DNA of 64,000 nucleotides from Delphinus delphis (GCF_949987515.2 NC_082693.1:15744994-15808993), one strand, 5' to 3'; positions 61,701 through 64,000 are shown, numbered from the stretch's first letter. The notes: generated from the sequence alone by a model not told the origin. A program made the numbers and translations.

Positions 61701-61737
61701 GCAGCTCACAGAAGGCTCACACTTCATGTGTGTGTAG
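3313..61737 (+). CDS. PLEKHA5: PLEKHA5, 3' half: 18 coding exons spliced (span of joined CDS, 5' part outside window)
   Basis: PLEKHA5 is a cytoplasmic, membrane-associated adaptor of the WW-PLEKHA family (PLEKHA5/6/7). In the family, N-terminal WW domains and a PH domain bind proline motifs/PDZD11-type partners and phosphoinositides; those domains are encoded upstream of this window. The exons seen are 3313-3396, 6222-6341, 7169-7222, 23136-23216, 28932-28994, 30392-30472, 30606-30755, 42261-42362, 45102-45213, 46107-46153, 46921-47109, 47951-48068, 51757-51875, 55215-55424, 56302-56442, 56973-57097, 60136-60281 and 61643-61737. Every internal edge has AG/GT, all phases agree, and the sum (2037 nt) is an uninterrupted frame ending in TAG. 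The product has coiled-coil stretches in its first half and a charged Ser/Pro/Glu-rich tail ending in FMCV. The assignment rests on recognising the exon translations, including the tail motif LTEGSHFMCV. Confidence 0.95.
3642..3695. repeat. short tandem duplication
   Basis: TTATAACCTGGGAGGGTGTC TTTACT is followed at once by a second copy with one base absent, about 26 bp per unit. Confidence 0.85.
4965..5150 (+). mobile_element. L1 3' end, decayed
   Basis: Contains ACTGTATAACACAGGAAACT, AACTGAATCACTTTG and AAATCAACTATACTTCC, the typical cetartiodactyl L1 3'UTR end. Confidence 0.8.
6222..6341 (+). CDS. PLEKHA5: PLEKHA5 coding exon, coiled-coil segment (120 bp, phase 0-0)
   Basis: Flanked by TCCTTCAG and GTCAGC. 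It encodes 40 residues from PEELTLLLIKLRRQQ to LEAHSPK. Regularly spaced Leu/Ile (LTLLLIKL, AELSSI, LAQLMQLKL) suggest an amphipathic helix that begins the coiled-coil region. It joins in frame to the exon at 7169. Symmetric phase makes it a possible cassette exon. Confidence 0.94.
6342..7168 (+). other. PLEKHA5: PLEKHA5 intron, 0.8 kb
   Basis: Unique sequence; nothing recognised apart from splice sites. Confidence 0.75.
7169..7222 (+). CDS. PLEKHA5: PLEKHA5 coding exon (54 bp, phase 0-0)
   Basis: Short exon between CCTACTAG and GTGGGC, encoding the 18 residues NEILSHHLQRNTIYLDHQ. It directly continues the LEAHSPK end of the previous exon, as in the PLEKHA5 protein I know. It is too short to stand out as an open frame and was found by splice sites and protein continuity. 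Confidence 0.9.
8560..8890. repeat. probable old dispersed repeat
   Basis: The end GACTTCCAGCCTCCAGAAGT ATAAGAGAATAAATG is a common mammalian repeat terminus; the GC-richer body is decayed. Followed by TTAATTAATTAATTAA. Confidence 0.4.
11151..11363 (+). mobile_element. CHR-2 SINE
   Basis: Full-length CHR-2 with head GGGGCTCCCCTGGTGACGCA, B box GGTTCATGCCCC and an A tail of about 25 (11342-11366). Possible short target duplication AAATGTG/AAATATG. Confidence 0.93.
12589..12618. repeat. (TC)n microsatellite
   Basis: Uninterrupted run of TC dinucleotides at about 12589-12615, then pyrimidine-rich sequence. Confidence 0.9.
13030..13350. repeat. unidentified dispersed repeat, copy 1
   Basis: Shares GAAAGCAGAGCCTG, AAGTTTATTTTGGGAAGTGATT and GAGTGAGAC-type words in the same order with the segment at 34020. 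Not classified. Confidence 0.5.
14400..14545 (+). mobile_element. MIR fragment
   Basis: ATCACTTCACAGTTTTCAAA, TTTTATCCCCAGTC and AATGACTTGTCCAAAATCAC fit a decayed MIR. Confidence 0.55.
16800..17030. mobile_element. old DNA-transposon (MER-type) fragment
   Basis: AATAGCCACTAGCCGTATGT and AGTTCTGTTGGACAATGCTA match an abundant mammalian MER element with complementary ends. Family not assigned. Confidence 0.55.
17063..17182 (+). mobile_element. short CHR-type SINE
   Basis: GGGACTTCCCTGGCAGTCCA head, TTTGATCCCTGGTCGGGG B-box region, (AAAT)n tail. Target duplication AGCAGTTAA/AGCAATTAA. Confidence 0.92.
17730..17940. mobile_element. MER5-like hAT fragment
   Basis: Ends in CAGGTTTGAGAACTACTGAG and has TTGTTCTCAAGCCTGATTTC on the other side, a MER5-type layout. 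Confidence 0.45.
19020..19345 (+). mobile_element. L1 3' end
   Basis: Shows CACTGTATAGCACAGGGAAC, ATATCCTGTGATAAACCATA, TGTATAACTGAATCACTTTG and ATCAACTATACTTCAATAAG. Less decayed than the copy at 4965. Confidence 0.88.
19875..19980. mobile_element. MER5-like hAT fragment
   Basis: CAGAGATTTTCAAATTGCAC ... GTGATTCTGGGTTAAGAACC ACTGG has MER5-like ends. Confidence 0.45.
20615..20975 (+). mobile_element. L1 3' end, related subfamily
   Basis: Includes TATCACTTATATGTGGAATC, GGTGGTTACCAGTGG and a TTAGCTATACTTCAATTTTT end, homologous to but diverged from the 19020 copy. Confidence 0.8.
22365..22382. repeat. (AT)n microsatellite
   Basis: Short perfect AT run in an AT-rich intron. Confidence 0.85.
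23136..23216 (+). CDS. PLEKHA5: PLEKHA5 coding exon (81 bp, phase 0-0)
   Basis: Starts after TGAAATAG, ends before GTAAGG, and encodes 27 residues, MKENEPIITMVHT through RPQLYQQ. The ATG at the exon start is an internal methionine, not a translation start: a good acceptor abuts it and the reading continues from LDHQ of the exon 16 kb upstream. It sits alone between introns of about 15.9 and 5.7 kb. Confidence 0.93.
23606..23636. repeat. (CCCCA)n short tandem repeat
   Basis: Five or so CCCCA units; the complement (TGGGG)n is G-rich. Confidence 0.9.
25359..25482 (-). mobile_element. short CHR-type SINE
   Basis: Reverse complement head (GGGACTTCCCTGGTGGTCCA) ending at 25482; poly-T side at 25356-25368. 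Target duplication CAGTAATTTT both sides. Confidence 0.92.
25629..25840 (-). mobile_element. CHR-2 SINE
   Basis: Full CHR-2 in reverse, with target duplication TGTACCAGAATTTTT at 25614 and 25841. The perfect duplication and high identity to the other CHR-2 copies suggest a fairly recent insertion. Confidence 0.95.
26550..26676 (+). mobile_element. short CHR-type SINE
   Basis: GGAATTCCCTGGCTGTCCAG head, GGTCGGGGAACTAAGATCCC body; target duplication AAATTATATTCA on both sides. Confidence 0.93.
28932..28994 (+). CDS. PLEKHA5: PLEKHA5 coding exon (63 bp, phase 0-0)
   Basis: Flanked by CCTTATAG and GTACGT. Encodes 21 residues, LSQDECRGTLYKYRPEEVDI followed by D. Together with the next exon (VKLSRLCEQDKVVHAL) this is a highly recognisable PLEKHA5 stretch leading into the main coiled coil. 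Confidence 0.94.
28995..30391 (+). other. PLEKHA5: PLEKHA5 intron, 1.4 kb
   Basis: One minus-strand CHR-2 SINE at 29495-29701 with perfect target duplication; otherwise unique AT-rich sequence. Confidence 0.8.
29495..29701 (-). mobile_element. CHR-2 SINE
   Basis: Full CHR-2 in reverse; perfect 14-bp target duplication AAGGTGGTTACTTT at 29481 and 29702. Confidence 0.95.
30392..30472 (+). CDS. PLEKHA5: PLEKHA5 coding exon, coiled coil (81 bp, phase 0-0)
   Basis: Flanked by AACCTAG and GTAGGA. Encodes 27 residues with a heptad-like pattern (LSRLCEQDKVVHALEEKLQQ and then LHKEK). It is separated from the next exon by only 133 bp, the shortest intron in the window. Confidence 0.95.
30606..30755 (+). 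CDS. PLEKHA5: PLEKHA5 coding exon, coiled coil (150 bp, phase 0-0)
   Basis: Flanked by TATAATAG and GTAAGT. Encodes 50 residues: YTLEQALLSASQEIEMNA, then PAAIQTVVLQRDDLQNGLLS and a basic/polar end (CRELSRATA). The high Leu/Gln/Glu content continues the coiled coil. It precedes the 11.5-kb intron that holds the COMMD7 retrocopy. Confidence 0.95.
31301..31520 (+). mobile_element. CHR-2 SINE
   Basis: Full CHR-2 with AATAAATAAATAAA tail; perfect target duplication AAAAGTCTTACTTA at 31287 and 31521. Confidence 0.95.
31954..32270 (+). mobile_element. CHR-type SINE, long form
   Basis: Head GGAACTTCCCTGTTGGCGCA with the extended tail region (CAACTACTGAGCCC, AACAAGAGAAGCCACCGC, CAAAGACCCAACCCAGCC). 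No clear target duplication. Confidence 0.9.
32960..33010. repeat. short tandem duplication
   Basis: TTTCTTTGCCTTTAGCATTA occurs twice, the second copy with an extra GCCTTT. Confidence 0.8.
33451..33782 (-). mobile_element. CHR-type SINE, long form
   Basis: Reverse complement of the long form, T-rich side at 33451-33480; target duplication TTGATTTAATTC at 33439 and 33783. Confidence 0.93.
34020..34330. repeat. unidentified dispersed repeat, copy 2
   Basis: Counterpart of 13030: GAAAGCAGAGCCTGGGATGA, AAAGTTTATTTGGGAGCGAT, AATGAGACAGGGAGGGAG. An old interspersed family whose name I do not recall. Confidence 0.5.
34655..34800 (+). mobile_element. MIR fragment
   Basis: Recognisable MIR core words: ATTATTATCTCCATTTTA, CACAGATGAAGAAGAAACTC, AGGTTAAATGACTTGC. 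Confidence 0.65.
35115..35285 (+). mobile_element. MIR fragment
   Basis: TTGAGTGCCAGGTTCC, TTTTACATGTACTTAAGCC, AAACTGAAGCACAGAGAGAT and AGGGTTACATAGTGAATAAG match the MIR layout. Confidence 0.75.
35931..36063 (+). mobile_element. short CHR-type SINE
   Basis: Head GAAATTCCCTGGCAATCCAG, body GGTTGGGAAACTAAGATCCC, (AT)n tail; flanks share AATATTTTTTAG. Confidence 0.88.
36424..36763 (-). mobile_element. CHR-type SINE, long form
   Basis: Reverse complement of the long form ending GCGCCACCAGGGAAGCCC; flanks share TTTCTACTTTT. Confidence 0.92.
37083..37213 (+). mobile_element. short CHR-type SINE
   Basis: GGGAATTCCCTTGTGGTCCA head, AAATAAATAAATAAAT tail; flanks AAAAGCCAGTATT and AAAAGCCAATATA. 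Confidence 0.92.
38476..39180 (-). other. open frame joining COMMD7 retrocopy to SINE sequence
   Basis: From an ATG at 39180-39178 the frame stays open through about 155 COMMD7-derived codons, then runs across the antisense-read SINE and stops just beyond it, about 234 codons in total. The C-terminal part of the COMM domain is replaced by SINE-encoded residues rich in Ser, Gly and Cys. No promoter is visible; most likely a chance open frame in a young pseudogene. Confidence 0.5.
38498..38707 (+). mobile_element. CHR-2 SINE inserted in the COMMD7 retrocopy
   Basis: Full CHR-2; target duplication TTTTCCGTTTG at 38487-38497 and 38708-38718, which is COMMD7-derived sequence, so it is younger than the retrocopy. 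Confidence 0.95.
39321..39685 (+). mobile_element. CHR-type SINE, long form
   Basis: Full long form from GGGACTTCCCTGGTGGCTCA to AATTAATTAATTAAAT, with several near-repeated GAGCC...CACAACTACT units in the body. Lies just beyond the 5' end of the COMMD7 retrocopy. Confidence 0.92.
40118..40329 (-). mobile_element. CHR-2 SINE
   Basis: Reverse CHR-2; perfect 17-bp target duplication TAGCTTTGCCTGTTTTT at 40101 and 40330. Confidence 0.95.
41203..41354 (-). mobile_element. short CHR-type SINE with extra A-rich sequence at its head
   Basis: Reverse short form at about 41209-41320. The target duplication GCAATTTTTCTT (41191 and 41355) includes about 33 bp of T-rich sequence beyond the SINE head, which is not normal for a single insertion. 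Confidence 0.85.
41602..41886 (+). mobile_element. composite CHR SINE: CHR-2 head and body with long-form tail
   Basis: Bases 41602-41792 follow CHR-2 (GAGCGGCTGGGCCC, GTGAGAGGCCCGTGTACCGC), then it continues as the long form (AATGAAGAGTGGCCCCCACT, CAACTAGAGAAAGCC, GAAGACCCAACACAGC). Target duplication not found. Confidence 0.9.
42261..42362 (+). CDS. PLEKHA5: PLEKHA5 coding exon, coiled coil (102 bp, phase 0-0)
   Basis: Flanked by TGATTTCAG and GTACAG. Encodes 34 residues, ELERAWREYDKLEYDVTLTR then NQMQEQLDRLGEIQ. The pattern is continuous with the preceding exon and typical of PLEKHA5/6/7 coiled coils. Last of eight consecutive exons whose lengths are multiples of three with phase 0 at both ends. 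Confidence 0.96.
42755..42905 (-). mobile_element. MIR fragment
   Basis: TTTTCTTATCTATAAAGTTG, AATAACAATACCTGTCTTAA resemble MIR in its more common orientation for this part. Approximate. Confidence 0.55.
43015..43175. mobile_element. old DNA-transposon (MER-type) fragment, same family as 16800
   Basis: GCTGTCCAAAATAGTAACCA, TGTGACTGAGGAACTGAATT and AAGTAACCATGTGTGGTTGT parallel the copy at 16800. Confidence 0.5.
43203..43395. mobile_element. old hAT/MER-type fragment
   Basis: Begins AAGGGATCAACAAACTTTTT and ends GCAGTTTGCCAATCCTGATT, nearly complementary ends of a common mammalian MER element. Confidence 0.55.
43690..43840 (-). mobile_element. MIR fragment
   Basis: CCTCAGTTTCTACAGCTGTA, AATAATAATAATACCTACCC, ATGGTTAAATGTGTTGA are MIR-like. 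Confidence 0.65.
43875..44175. mobile_element. very old L1-like sequence
   Basis: Fragments such as AGTAACCAGAGAAATCGCAA and ATGAGATTTTTATTGTACACC recall L1 ORF2; heavily decayed. Confidence 0.4.
45102..45213 (+). CDS. PLEKHA5: PLEKHA5 coding exon, end of coiled coil (112 bp, phase 0-1)
   Basis: Flanked by TACTGATAG and GTGCAT. Encodes TESAGIQRAQLQKELWRIQD and a following basic stretch (LSKHKQQRGTAET), plus the first base of a Gly codon completed at 46107. It is the first exon in the window with unequal phases, so skipping it alone would shift the frame. Confidence 0.95.
45214..46106 (+). other. PLEKHA5: PLEKHA5 intron, 0.9 kb
   Basis: Carries old L1-type sequence at about 45545-45830 and an antisense L1 3'-end fragment at 45895-45975; otherwise unremarkable. 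Confidence 0.65.
45545..45975. mobile_element. old L1 sequence and an antisense L1 3'-end piece
   Basis: The stretch around 45570-45790 (AACTATAATTTATCCATT, AGGTTGCTTCCAGGTTGTT, TTGCTCTCCTAAAAG) looks like old L1 3' sequence; 45895-45975 (TTATTGAAGTGTGGTTGATT, TACTGTATAGCAAAGTAATG) is the L1 3' end in reverse. Approximate. Confidence 0.6.
46107..46153 (+). CDS. PLEKHA5: PLEKHA5 micro-sized coding exon (47 bp, phase 1-0)
   Basis: Flanked by TTTAATAG and GTAAGT. Two bases complete the split Gly codon, followed by MIGSKPFSTVKYKNE. The phase exactly complements the 112-bp exon before it and restores phase 0, so it can join either to 46921 (proline-rich exon) or straight to 47951. Confidence 0.92.
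46154..46920 (+). other. PLEKHA5: PLEKHA5 intron, 0.8 kb
   Basis: AT-rich unique sequence; nothing recognised. Confidence 0.75.
46921..47109 (+). CDS. PLEKHA5: PLEKHA5 proline-rich cassette exon (189 bp, phase 0-0)
   Basis: Flanked by ATCTTTAG and GTAAGT; 63 residues. It opens with EEEVVPPRPPLPRSYDF, then has PPIIPPLPSDSSSL, and ends GYPRNGSHC. The PPRPPLPR core is a class of motif that SH3 or WW domains bind. I recall this segment as present in some PLEKHA5 isoforms and absent from the commonest one, where KNE joins GPDYRLYK directly; both joins keep frame here. Functional inclusion is therefore likely to be regulated, but that is inference. Confidence 0.88.
47110..47950 (+). other. PLEKHA5: PLEKHA5 intron with possible alternative terminal exon
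   Basis: Unique sequence with an 83-codon open stretch (stop included) after a TTTCAG at 47399-47404; see the separate entry at 47405. A GT-rich run precedes the next exon. Confidence 0.65.
47405..47653 (+). other. candidate alternative terminal exon (unproven)
   Basis: Starts after CCATTTCAG in phase 0 with the end of exon 46921-47109 and stays open for 82 codons (DIRSKMISLDQKDARKRRF and on to EENKEKRNRAN) before TGA at 47651-47653. The composition is basic and protein-like, and no repeat is recognised. No donor is needed if it is terminal, but no canonical AATAAA follows closely. I do not recognise the peptide. Confidence 0.25.
47951..48068 (+). CDS. PLEKHA5: PLEKHA5 coding exon (118 bp, phase 0-1)
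   Basis: Acceptor TTTCAAG, donor GTCAGC. Encodes GPDYRLYKSEPELTTVAEVD and an acidic Ser/Glu-rich continuation (EEKSESVSEMETSVK), plus one base of a split Gly. Low hydrophobicity and many Glu/Ser suggest disorder and likely phosphorylation sites. Confidence 0.94.
48850..49215. repeat. old mammalian dispersed repeat
   Basis: Recognisable common repeat from TTAGTCTGCTCAGGCCGCCG through AACAGAAGTTTATTCTCACA to AATTCAGTCCATAGCA. I know the sequence type but not its family with certainty. Confidence 0.65.
49380..50215 (+). mobile_element. L1 ORF2 3' fragment, split by a SINE
   Basis: Matches the end of L1 ORF2 (ATGGCCAATAAGCACATGG, AATCACATTTCACACCTT, GGTATAGGATGGAACAATAG) with many stops; the SINE at 49530-49750 interrupts it. 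Confidence 0.8.
49530..49750 (+). mobile_element. CHR-2 SINE inside an L1 fragment
   Basis: Full CHR-2 with (CAAAA)n tail; perfect target duplication AAAAAAGTAGGCAA at 49516 and 49751, within L1 sequence. Confidence 0.95.
51000..51310 (-). mobile_element. MIR fragment split by a truncated SINE
   Basis: AAATCACTTAACCCTTCTGG, TTTCCTCATCTCTGTG then the SINE at 51125-51288. The MIR continues only briefly after it. Confidence 0.55.
51125..51288 (-). mobile_element. 5'-truncated long CHR-type SINE inside a MIR
   Basis: Only the 3' half of the long form is present (TTTGGCTGTGTTGGGTCTTC through GGGCTCTAGGCGCACAGG); the tRNA-like head is absent. It is nevertheless flanked by a perfect duplication TAAGGTACTTTT (51113 and 51289). 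Confidence 0.92.
51757..51875 (+). CDS. PLEKHA5: PLEKHA5 coding exon (119 bp, phase 1-0)
   Basis: Flanked by TTTTTAG and GTATTT. Completes Gly, then SHFPVGVVPPRTKSPTPESS and TIASYVTLRKTKKMMDSRT. The KSPTPES stretch carries proline-directed Ser/Thr sites. Phase complements the previous exon. Confidence 0.95.
51973..52090 (-). mobile_element. short CHR-type SINE
   Basis: Reverse short form ending CCTCCAGGGAATTCC. Flanks TCAAAACTTTTTT and TCAGAACTGTTTTTT look like a decayed duplication. Confidence 0.88.
52938..53144 (-). mobile_element. CHR-2 SINE
   Basis: Reverse CHR-2, T run at 52936-52949; flanks share TAACTATCTT. Confidence 0.94.
53623..53834 (+). mobile_element. CHR-2 SINE
   Basis: Full CHR-2 with AAATAAATAAATAAAT tail; flanks AAAACAAAAGGA and AAATAAAAGGAAA are similar. 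Confidence 0.93.
54453..54663 (+). mobile_element. CHR-2 SINE
   Basis: Full CHR-2 with a small internal insertion (CCATGATGGCCACTG); target duplication GAGCCATGTA on both sides. Confidence 0.94.
55215..55424 (+). CDS. PLEKHA5: PLEKHA5 coding exon (210 bp, phase 0-0)
   Basis: Acceptor AATTTAAAG (weak for CAG, but the frame and protein join exactly), donor GTATAT. It encodes 70 residues from ERPRSAVEQLCLAESTRPRM through a basic helix (EEQMERIRRHQQACLREKKK) to SPLPSPSNLRDNPFRVTQ. It is the longest coding exon in the window. Confidence 0.96.
55425..56301 (+). other. PLEKHA5: PLEKHA5 intron, 0.9 kb
   Basis: MIR-like fragment at about 55585-55750; the rest is unique. Confidence 0.65.
55585..55755 (-). 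mobile_element. MIR-like fragment
   Basis: TTAATTTCCTCTACTGTAAA, CTACTTCATGGAGATAGTAA, AAAGTGCTTTCAACAAATGT follow MIR order, decayed. Confidence 0.5.
56302..56442 (+). CDS. PLEKHA5: PLEKHA5 coding exon (141 bp, phase 0-0)
   Basis: Flanked by TTGGACAG and GTAGAG. Encodes 47 charged residues, TRRRDDNLKELDAVIRENDV through EPQNTDFSEE. It begins the acidic C-terminal tail. Compared with the human protein as I remember it, two residues (NL after RRRDD) look extra; this needs an alignment. Confidence 0.93.
56443..56972 (+). other. PLEKHA5: PLEKHA5 intron, 0.5 kb
   Basis: AT-rich unique sequence, nothing recognised. Confidence 0.75.
56973..57097 (+). CDS. PLEKHA5: PLEKHA5 coding exon (125 bp, phase 0-2)
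   Basis: Acceptor TTCTATAG, donor GTAATA. Encodes FKKTENAFSETLFTPEPNGV then NSEEVVDKEENKEKMPKDVPY and two bases of a split Ser codon. It is acidic, low-complexity and apparently fast-evolving relative to the coiled-coil exons. Confidence 0.9.
57165..57385 (-). mobile_element. MIR, nearly complete
   Basis: Ordered MIR words: CTTGGATTCCAGTCCC, ATCTTGAACAAGTTACACAA, AAAATGAGGATAATAATCGT, GTATAGCACTTAGCACTGTG, ATCAATAAATACC. Confidence 0.8.
57970..58170 (+). mobile_element. CHR-2 SINE, first of three at one target
   Basis: Full CHR-2 preceded by AAAGAATGAGAG (57958). Its A tail runs straight into the head of the next SINE at 58171. Confidence 0.94.
58171..58520 (+). mobile_element. CHR-type SINE, long form, second of three
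   Basis: GGCTTCCCTGGTGGCGCAGT head begins directly after the A tail of the preceding CHR-2; full long-form body and AAATAAATAAATA tail, followed by AAAGAATGAGAG (58521). Confidence 0.92.
58538..58822 (+). mobile_element. CHR-type SINE, long form, third of three
   Basis: GGGACTTCCCTGGTGGTCCA head, TTAATTAATTAAAAA tail, flanked by AAAGAATGAGAGACTT at 58521 and 58823, so it used the same target as its neighbours. Confidence 0.93.
59009..59125 (-). mobile_element. short CHR-type SINE
   Basis: Reverse short form (GGGACTTCCCTAGCAGTCCA head at 59125). Decayed; no clear target duplication. Confidence 0.85.
59571..59927 (+). mobile_element. CHR-type SINE, long form
   Basis: Full long form with AATTAATTAATTAATT tail; perfect target duplication ATTTGGGGAG at 59561 and 59928. 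Confidence 0.95.
60136..60281 (+). CDS. PLEKHA5: PLEKHA5 coding exon (146 bp, phase 2-1)
   Basis: Acceptor TTTCATTAG, donor GTAGAT. One base completes Ser, then PQDESQIPNHKPEGHPEENT, an acidic run with EQEETVISYELTPEA, and SRGSQTMA. It ends with the first base of an Ala codon. This phase 1 end can join the stop-bearing exon at 61643 or, by skipping, the exon at 63778. Confidence 0.92.
60282..61642 (+). other. PLEKHA5: PLEKHA5 intron, 1.4 kb
   Basis: Unique; a GC-richer patch at 60340-60510 and an L1-like antisense fragment at about 61380-61440. No exon identified. Confidence 0.7.
61643..61737 (+). CDS. PLEKHA5: PLEKHA5 last coding part with stop codon
   Basis: Acceptor GTGTTTTAG. Completes Ala, then QSLSPSPESSASPVPSTQPQ and LTEGSHFMCV, stop TAG at 61735-61737. 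The exon appears to continue to a donor (GTACGT) at 61749, only 11 nt after the stop, and then to splice to a 3'UTR exon at 63778; that distance would not trigger nonsense-mediated decay. The terminal M-C-V has the hydrophobic-x-hydrophobic form of a class II PDZ ligand. An AATAAA at 61818 offers an alternative end. Confidence 0.93.
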
Positions 61738-61748
61738 TCTCAGAACAA
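61738..61748 (+). other. PLEKHA5: PLEKHA5 3'UTR fragment between stop and donor
   Basis: Eleven bases after TAG, followed by AA/GTACGT, a good match to a donor site. Supports a spliced 3'UTR rather than an exon that simply terminates here, although both outcomes are possible. Confidence 0.65.
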
Positions 61749-63777
61749 GTACGTCGTTTCCTTTCATTTTCGTGCTTTACTGTTAGAGCTTTCAGCCTGA
61801 CTTTTGTTGATTTGGTGAATAAAAACTGTGATGAATTCCGGCCTGTGTGTTAGGGATAGTTAGCAGAGCAAGTGTTTGAACCACGGGCAGTAACTCAAAA
61901 TTTCCAACATCAGCCCTTCAGTGATTTGCTACGTAACAACATTTTCTCTGTCTCTTCTTTCATCATCCATAAAAACAGCTAAACTCGGAGGGGAGGTTTT
62001 GCAGTGTTTTGCAGCTGTGCTCCCACCTAACAGTTTCTTTCCACAGTTGGGTCTGAGAATTCTGTTCAAGTCGTTACATTTTGATACAGAAATGTTTTTT
62101 ACATTCAGCGTGGACCTATCTACCACACTGGGAGTTTGCTAATTATTTTTAAGGATAAAGAAAAGTTTATGGTACAGCCAACTAGATATGGAATGTAAAA
62201 TCTTTAAGAGCCATCAGAAATTATTTCTAAATAATTTTTTTTTTTAAGTCAGGGAGGTAGCTTTTGGTTTTTTTTAGGTAGGGAGGTAGCTTTTAAAAAA
62301 GCCACAGGTGGGGGCAGGGAGACGGGGCCTTTCTCAACCAGTGTTCCTTAGACCACACTTTTAGAACCACGAATAATTTCCTAAGGTGTCTTACTTTTAA
62401 ACTTTATCAACAATGGCTACATTTTACCTCAATTTTGTACTTACATACTTTTTTTATTTTTCAGAAAAGCTGTGAGGTATGGAGTGAACATTTTATGCCT
62501 TTTTCTGCACTTTTTTTCTCAGTATCTACCAGATCTTCTCATGTTTGGGGCCTTCGGATTATCACCAATTTCTGTTAAACAGTTATAAGCTGAGCAAACA
62601 CCTACAGACATTATGAGCACGGCTACAAACATGTTCTTTAATTTTTAGGTACTCAAATGAGTACAAATACCAACTTAGACTAAGTTTTTCATCCAGTAGT
62701 GCTCATTTTCTAGCCTCTACGTCCATTCACACCTTTTTGTAGCAGCTATAATCTGTGTCCCTTTATTTCAGCCAGAGGATTTATGTTTAACTGTCTTGTC
62801 ATTTCTGTAACTTTTATTTGACATCACGTCTGTCTGGAGCCTAAAAGAGGCTTTGTTTGTTGTCACTTGGTATCTCTTTAGGACTTGTTGTATTTGTTGT
62901 AGTCTTAACCTGTGTCTTGCCTCTGTCACTCATATATTTAAACTTTTAACTTAATACATTCAGAAGGGGCAGTTGCCACTAGTGACAGAATAGCACCAAA
63001 CAGGGATAATGAACATGATGCTCATTTTATTCCTCCTGTGCAAAGAATTGATTGATGGCCTCCGTCTGTCTTAGTGGTGAAACGTACTTTGAGAGCCACT
63101 CCCATTATCTCTTGGTTCAATAAACAGGTTACAATTCACTGTACTCGGACCATTCTGATAACAAGAATGTTCACAGTTAAAACTGGAGTACATTTCCAGG
63201 TTCCTTAAGTTGTTATTACTCGCTTTTGTTTTGTTTTACTTTCATTCCAAGAGCCAGGAGTATTACGTACTAGCCTTAGGTACAGTGATTGCCGGATATT
63301 TTCTAGCTTTGTGGTGTGCAGTCACCACAACCAACCAGCGGCATTCAGACTTGCATTATTTTATAATCCATCTTCTCATTGTGCATGTGTCATCTTTCTG
63401 AACTAGTGGTTTTGGCAAGACTCAGGAAAGTTTTACAAATGACACCGCTATGTAGGCAGCTTAATATAGTATTACGTATTTTAGTAAAGTTGTGCAAACC
63501 TCTGCTCATTTCGTCAACCTTTTGGATTCAGCCACAAGTTTCGGTCCTTTTTTTCATCTGAATTGCTGTGCACATATTGCATTATGTTTCTTTGCTTTGT
63601 GAATTAAGCTTATGGAAATGAAGAGAAGATGTCCTTCAACTGTATTATGTTTTGGGATTTTCATGGCCATGCTTGTCAGTTCTATTGCTAGAGAATGTGG
63701 CCCTTAGTTACTTCAGGAAATGGTCATTAATTAACTTTGCAGGTGTCAAAGTAATTTTACTTCTTTGTATTTTTCAG
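61749..63777 (+). other. PLEKHA5: PLEKHA5 last intron (or alternative 3'UTR extension), 2.0 kb
   Basis: Unique sequence without CHR SINEs. Contains the AATAAA at 61818 and a small repeated unit (GGGAGGTAGCTTTT) at about 62254-62295. No coding exon seen. Confidence 0.6.
61818..61823 (+). promoter_or_regulatory. candidate alternative polyadenylation signal
   Basis: AATAAA about 81 nt after the PLEKHA5 stop codon, followed within 30 nt by a GT-rich stretch (GGCCTGTGTGTT), the usual arrangement of signal and downstream element. Would give a short unspliced 3'UTR in competition with splicing to 63778. Confidence 0.4.
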
Positions 63778-64000
63778 CTATACTGACTTCCGTTGAAACC
63801 ATTCAAAGCTGAGGACATGGACCTTTGGCAATGTGAGAAGATATTGTACAGTATATTTTAAATCTATGAAATTCATAGTTCTGATGCTTTTGGCCACAGA
63901 GCATCATTTTATCACTTCTGGAAAATGTTTATTCCAAAACAGCTTTAATGGCCCATATGTACACTCAAGGTCATGTAATGTAATCTCAAATTTATTATTC
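63778..64000 (+). other. PLEKHA5: PLEKHA5 terminal 3'UTR exon, cut by window end
   Basis: Strong acceptor (pyrimidine run and TTTTTCAG at 63771-63777). The sequence that follows is unique and UTR-like, with no repeat. If reached directly from the exon at 60136 it would add only AILTSVETIQS after the split Ala before TGA at 63811-63813, so it could also act as an alternative coding end. No polyadenylation signal occurs before the window ends. I recall this sequence type as the end of PLEKHA5 mRNA, but not with certainty. Confidence 0.6.

Noticed and set aside
1..64000. CRISPR arrays, operons, prophage, tRNA or rRNA genes, and a novel defence-type system
   Set aside because: None seen. The tRNA-like parts are SINE heads. 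Intron-exon structure and mammalian repeats exclude a bacterial context.

Overview
The window is nuclear DNA from a cetacean (whale, dolphin or porpoise). The best evidence is the repeat content: about 32 tRNA-derived SINEs of the CHR/CHR-2 type, on both strands, most with target-site duplications, together with L1 3' ends of the cetartiodactyl kind. CHR-2 SINEs are known from cetaceans. I cannot tell the species.

One gene runs through the window on the + strand: the 3' half of PLEKHA5 (pleckstrin homology domain-containing family A member 5). I find 18 coding exons from 3313 to the stop codon at 61735-61737, plus a 3'UTR exon from 63778 that leaves the window. All are bounded by AG/GT. Joined, they give 2037 nt in one open frame (678 residues plus stop), or 615 residues without the proline-rich exon at 46921. 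The WW and PH domains and the promoter lie upstream of the window. What is here encodes the linker, the coiled-coil segments (exons 6222 and 30392 to 45213) and the long, charged, probably disordered C-terminal tail. Almost all remaining sequence is intron.

Layout: 1-3.3 kb is an intron with a decayed hAT DNA transposon, inside which sits a UBL5 processed pseudogene that was itself hit by a SINE. 3.3-7.2 kb holds three exons. 7.2-28.9 kb is two large introns around one 81-bp exon, with L1 and SINE copies. 28.9-30.8 kb holds three coiled-coil exons. 30.8-42.3 kb is an 11.5-kb intron rich in SINEs, containing an antisense COMMD7 processed pseudogene broken by a CHR-2 SINE. 42.3-61.7 kb holds the eleven remaining coding exons. 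61.7-64 kb is the last intron and the start of the terminal 3'UTR exon.

I found no previously undescribed biological system, no tRNA, rRNA or CRISPR locus, and no second active gene. The points most worth checking are the nested retrocopies, the open frame that joins the COMMD7 retrocopy to a SINE, the alternative 3' ends of PLEKHA5, a possible alternative terminal exon at 47405, and the SINE clusters whose target duplications record insertion order. Gene names come from recognising the translated exons from memory, not from a database search. SINE and L1 edges are good to a few bases where a target duplication is given, otherwise to about 10-20 bases. MIR and old DNA-transposon calls are approximate.
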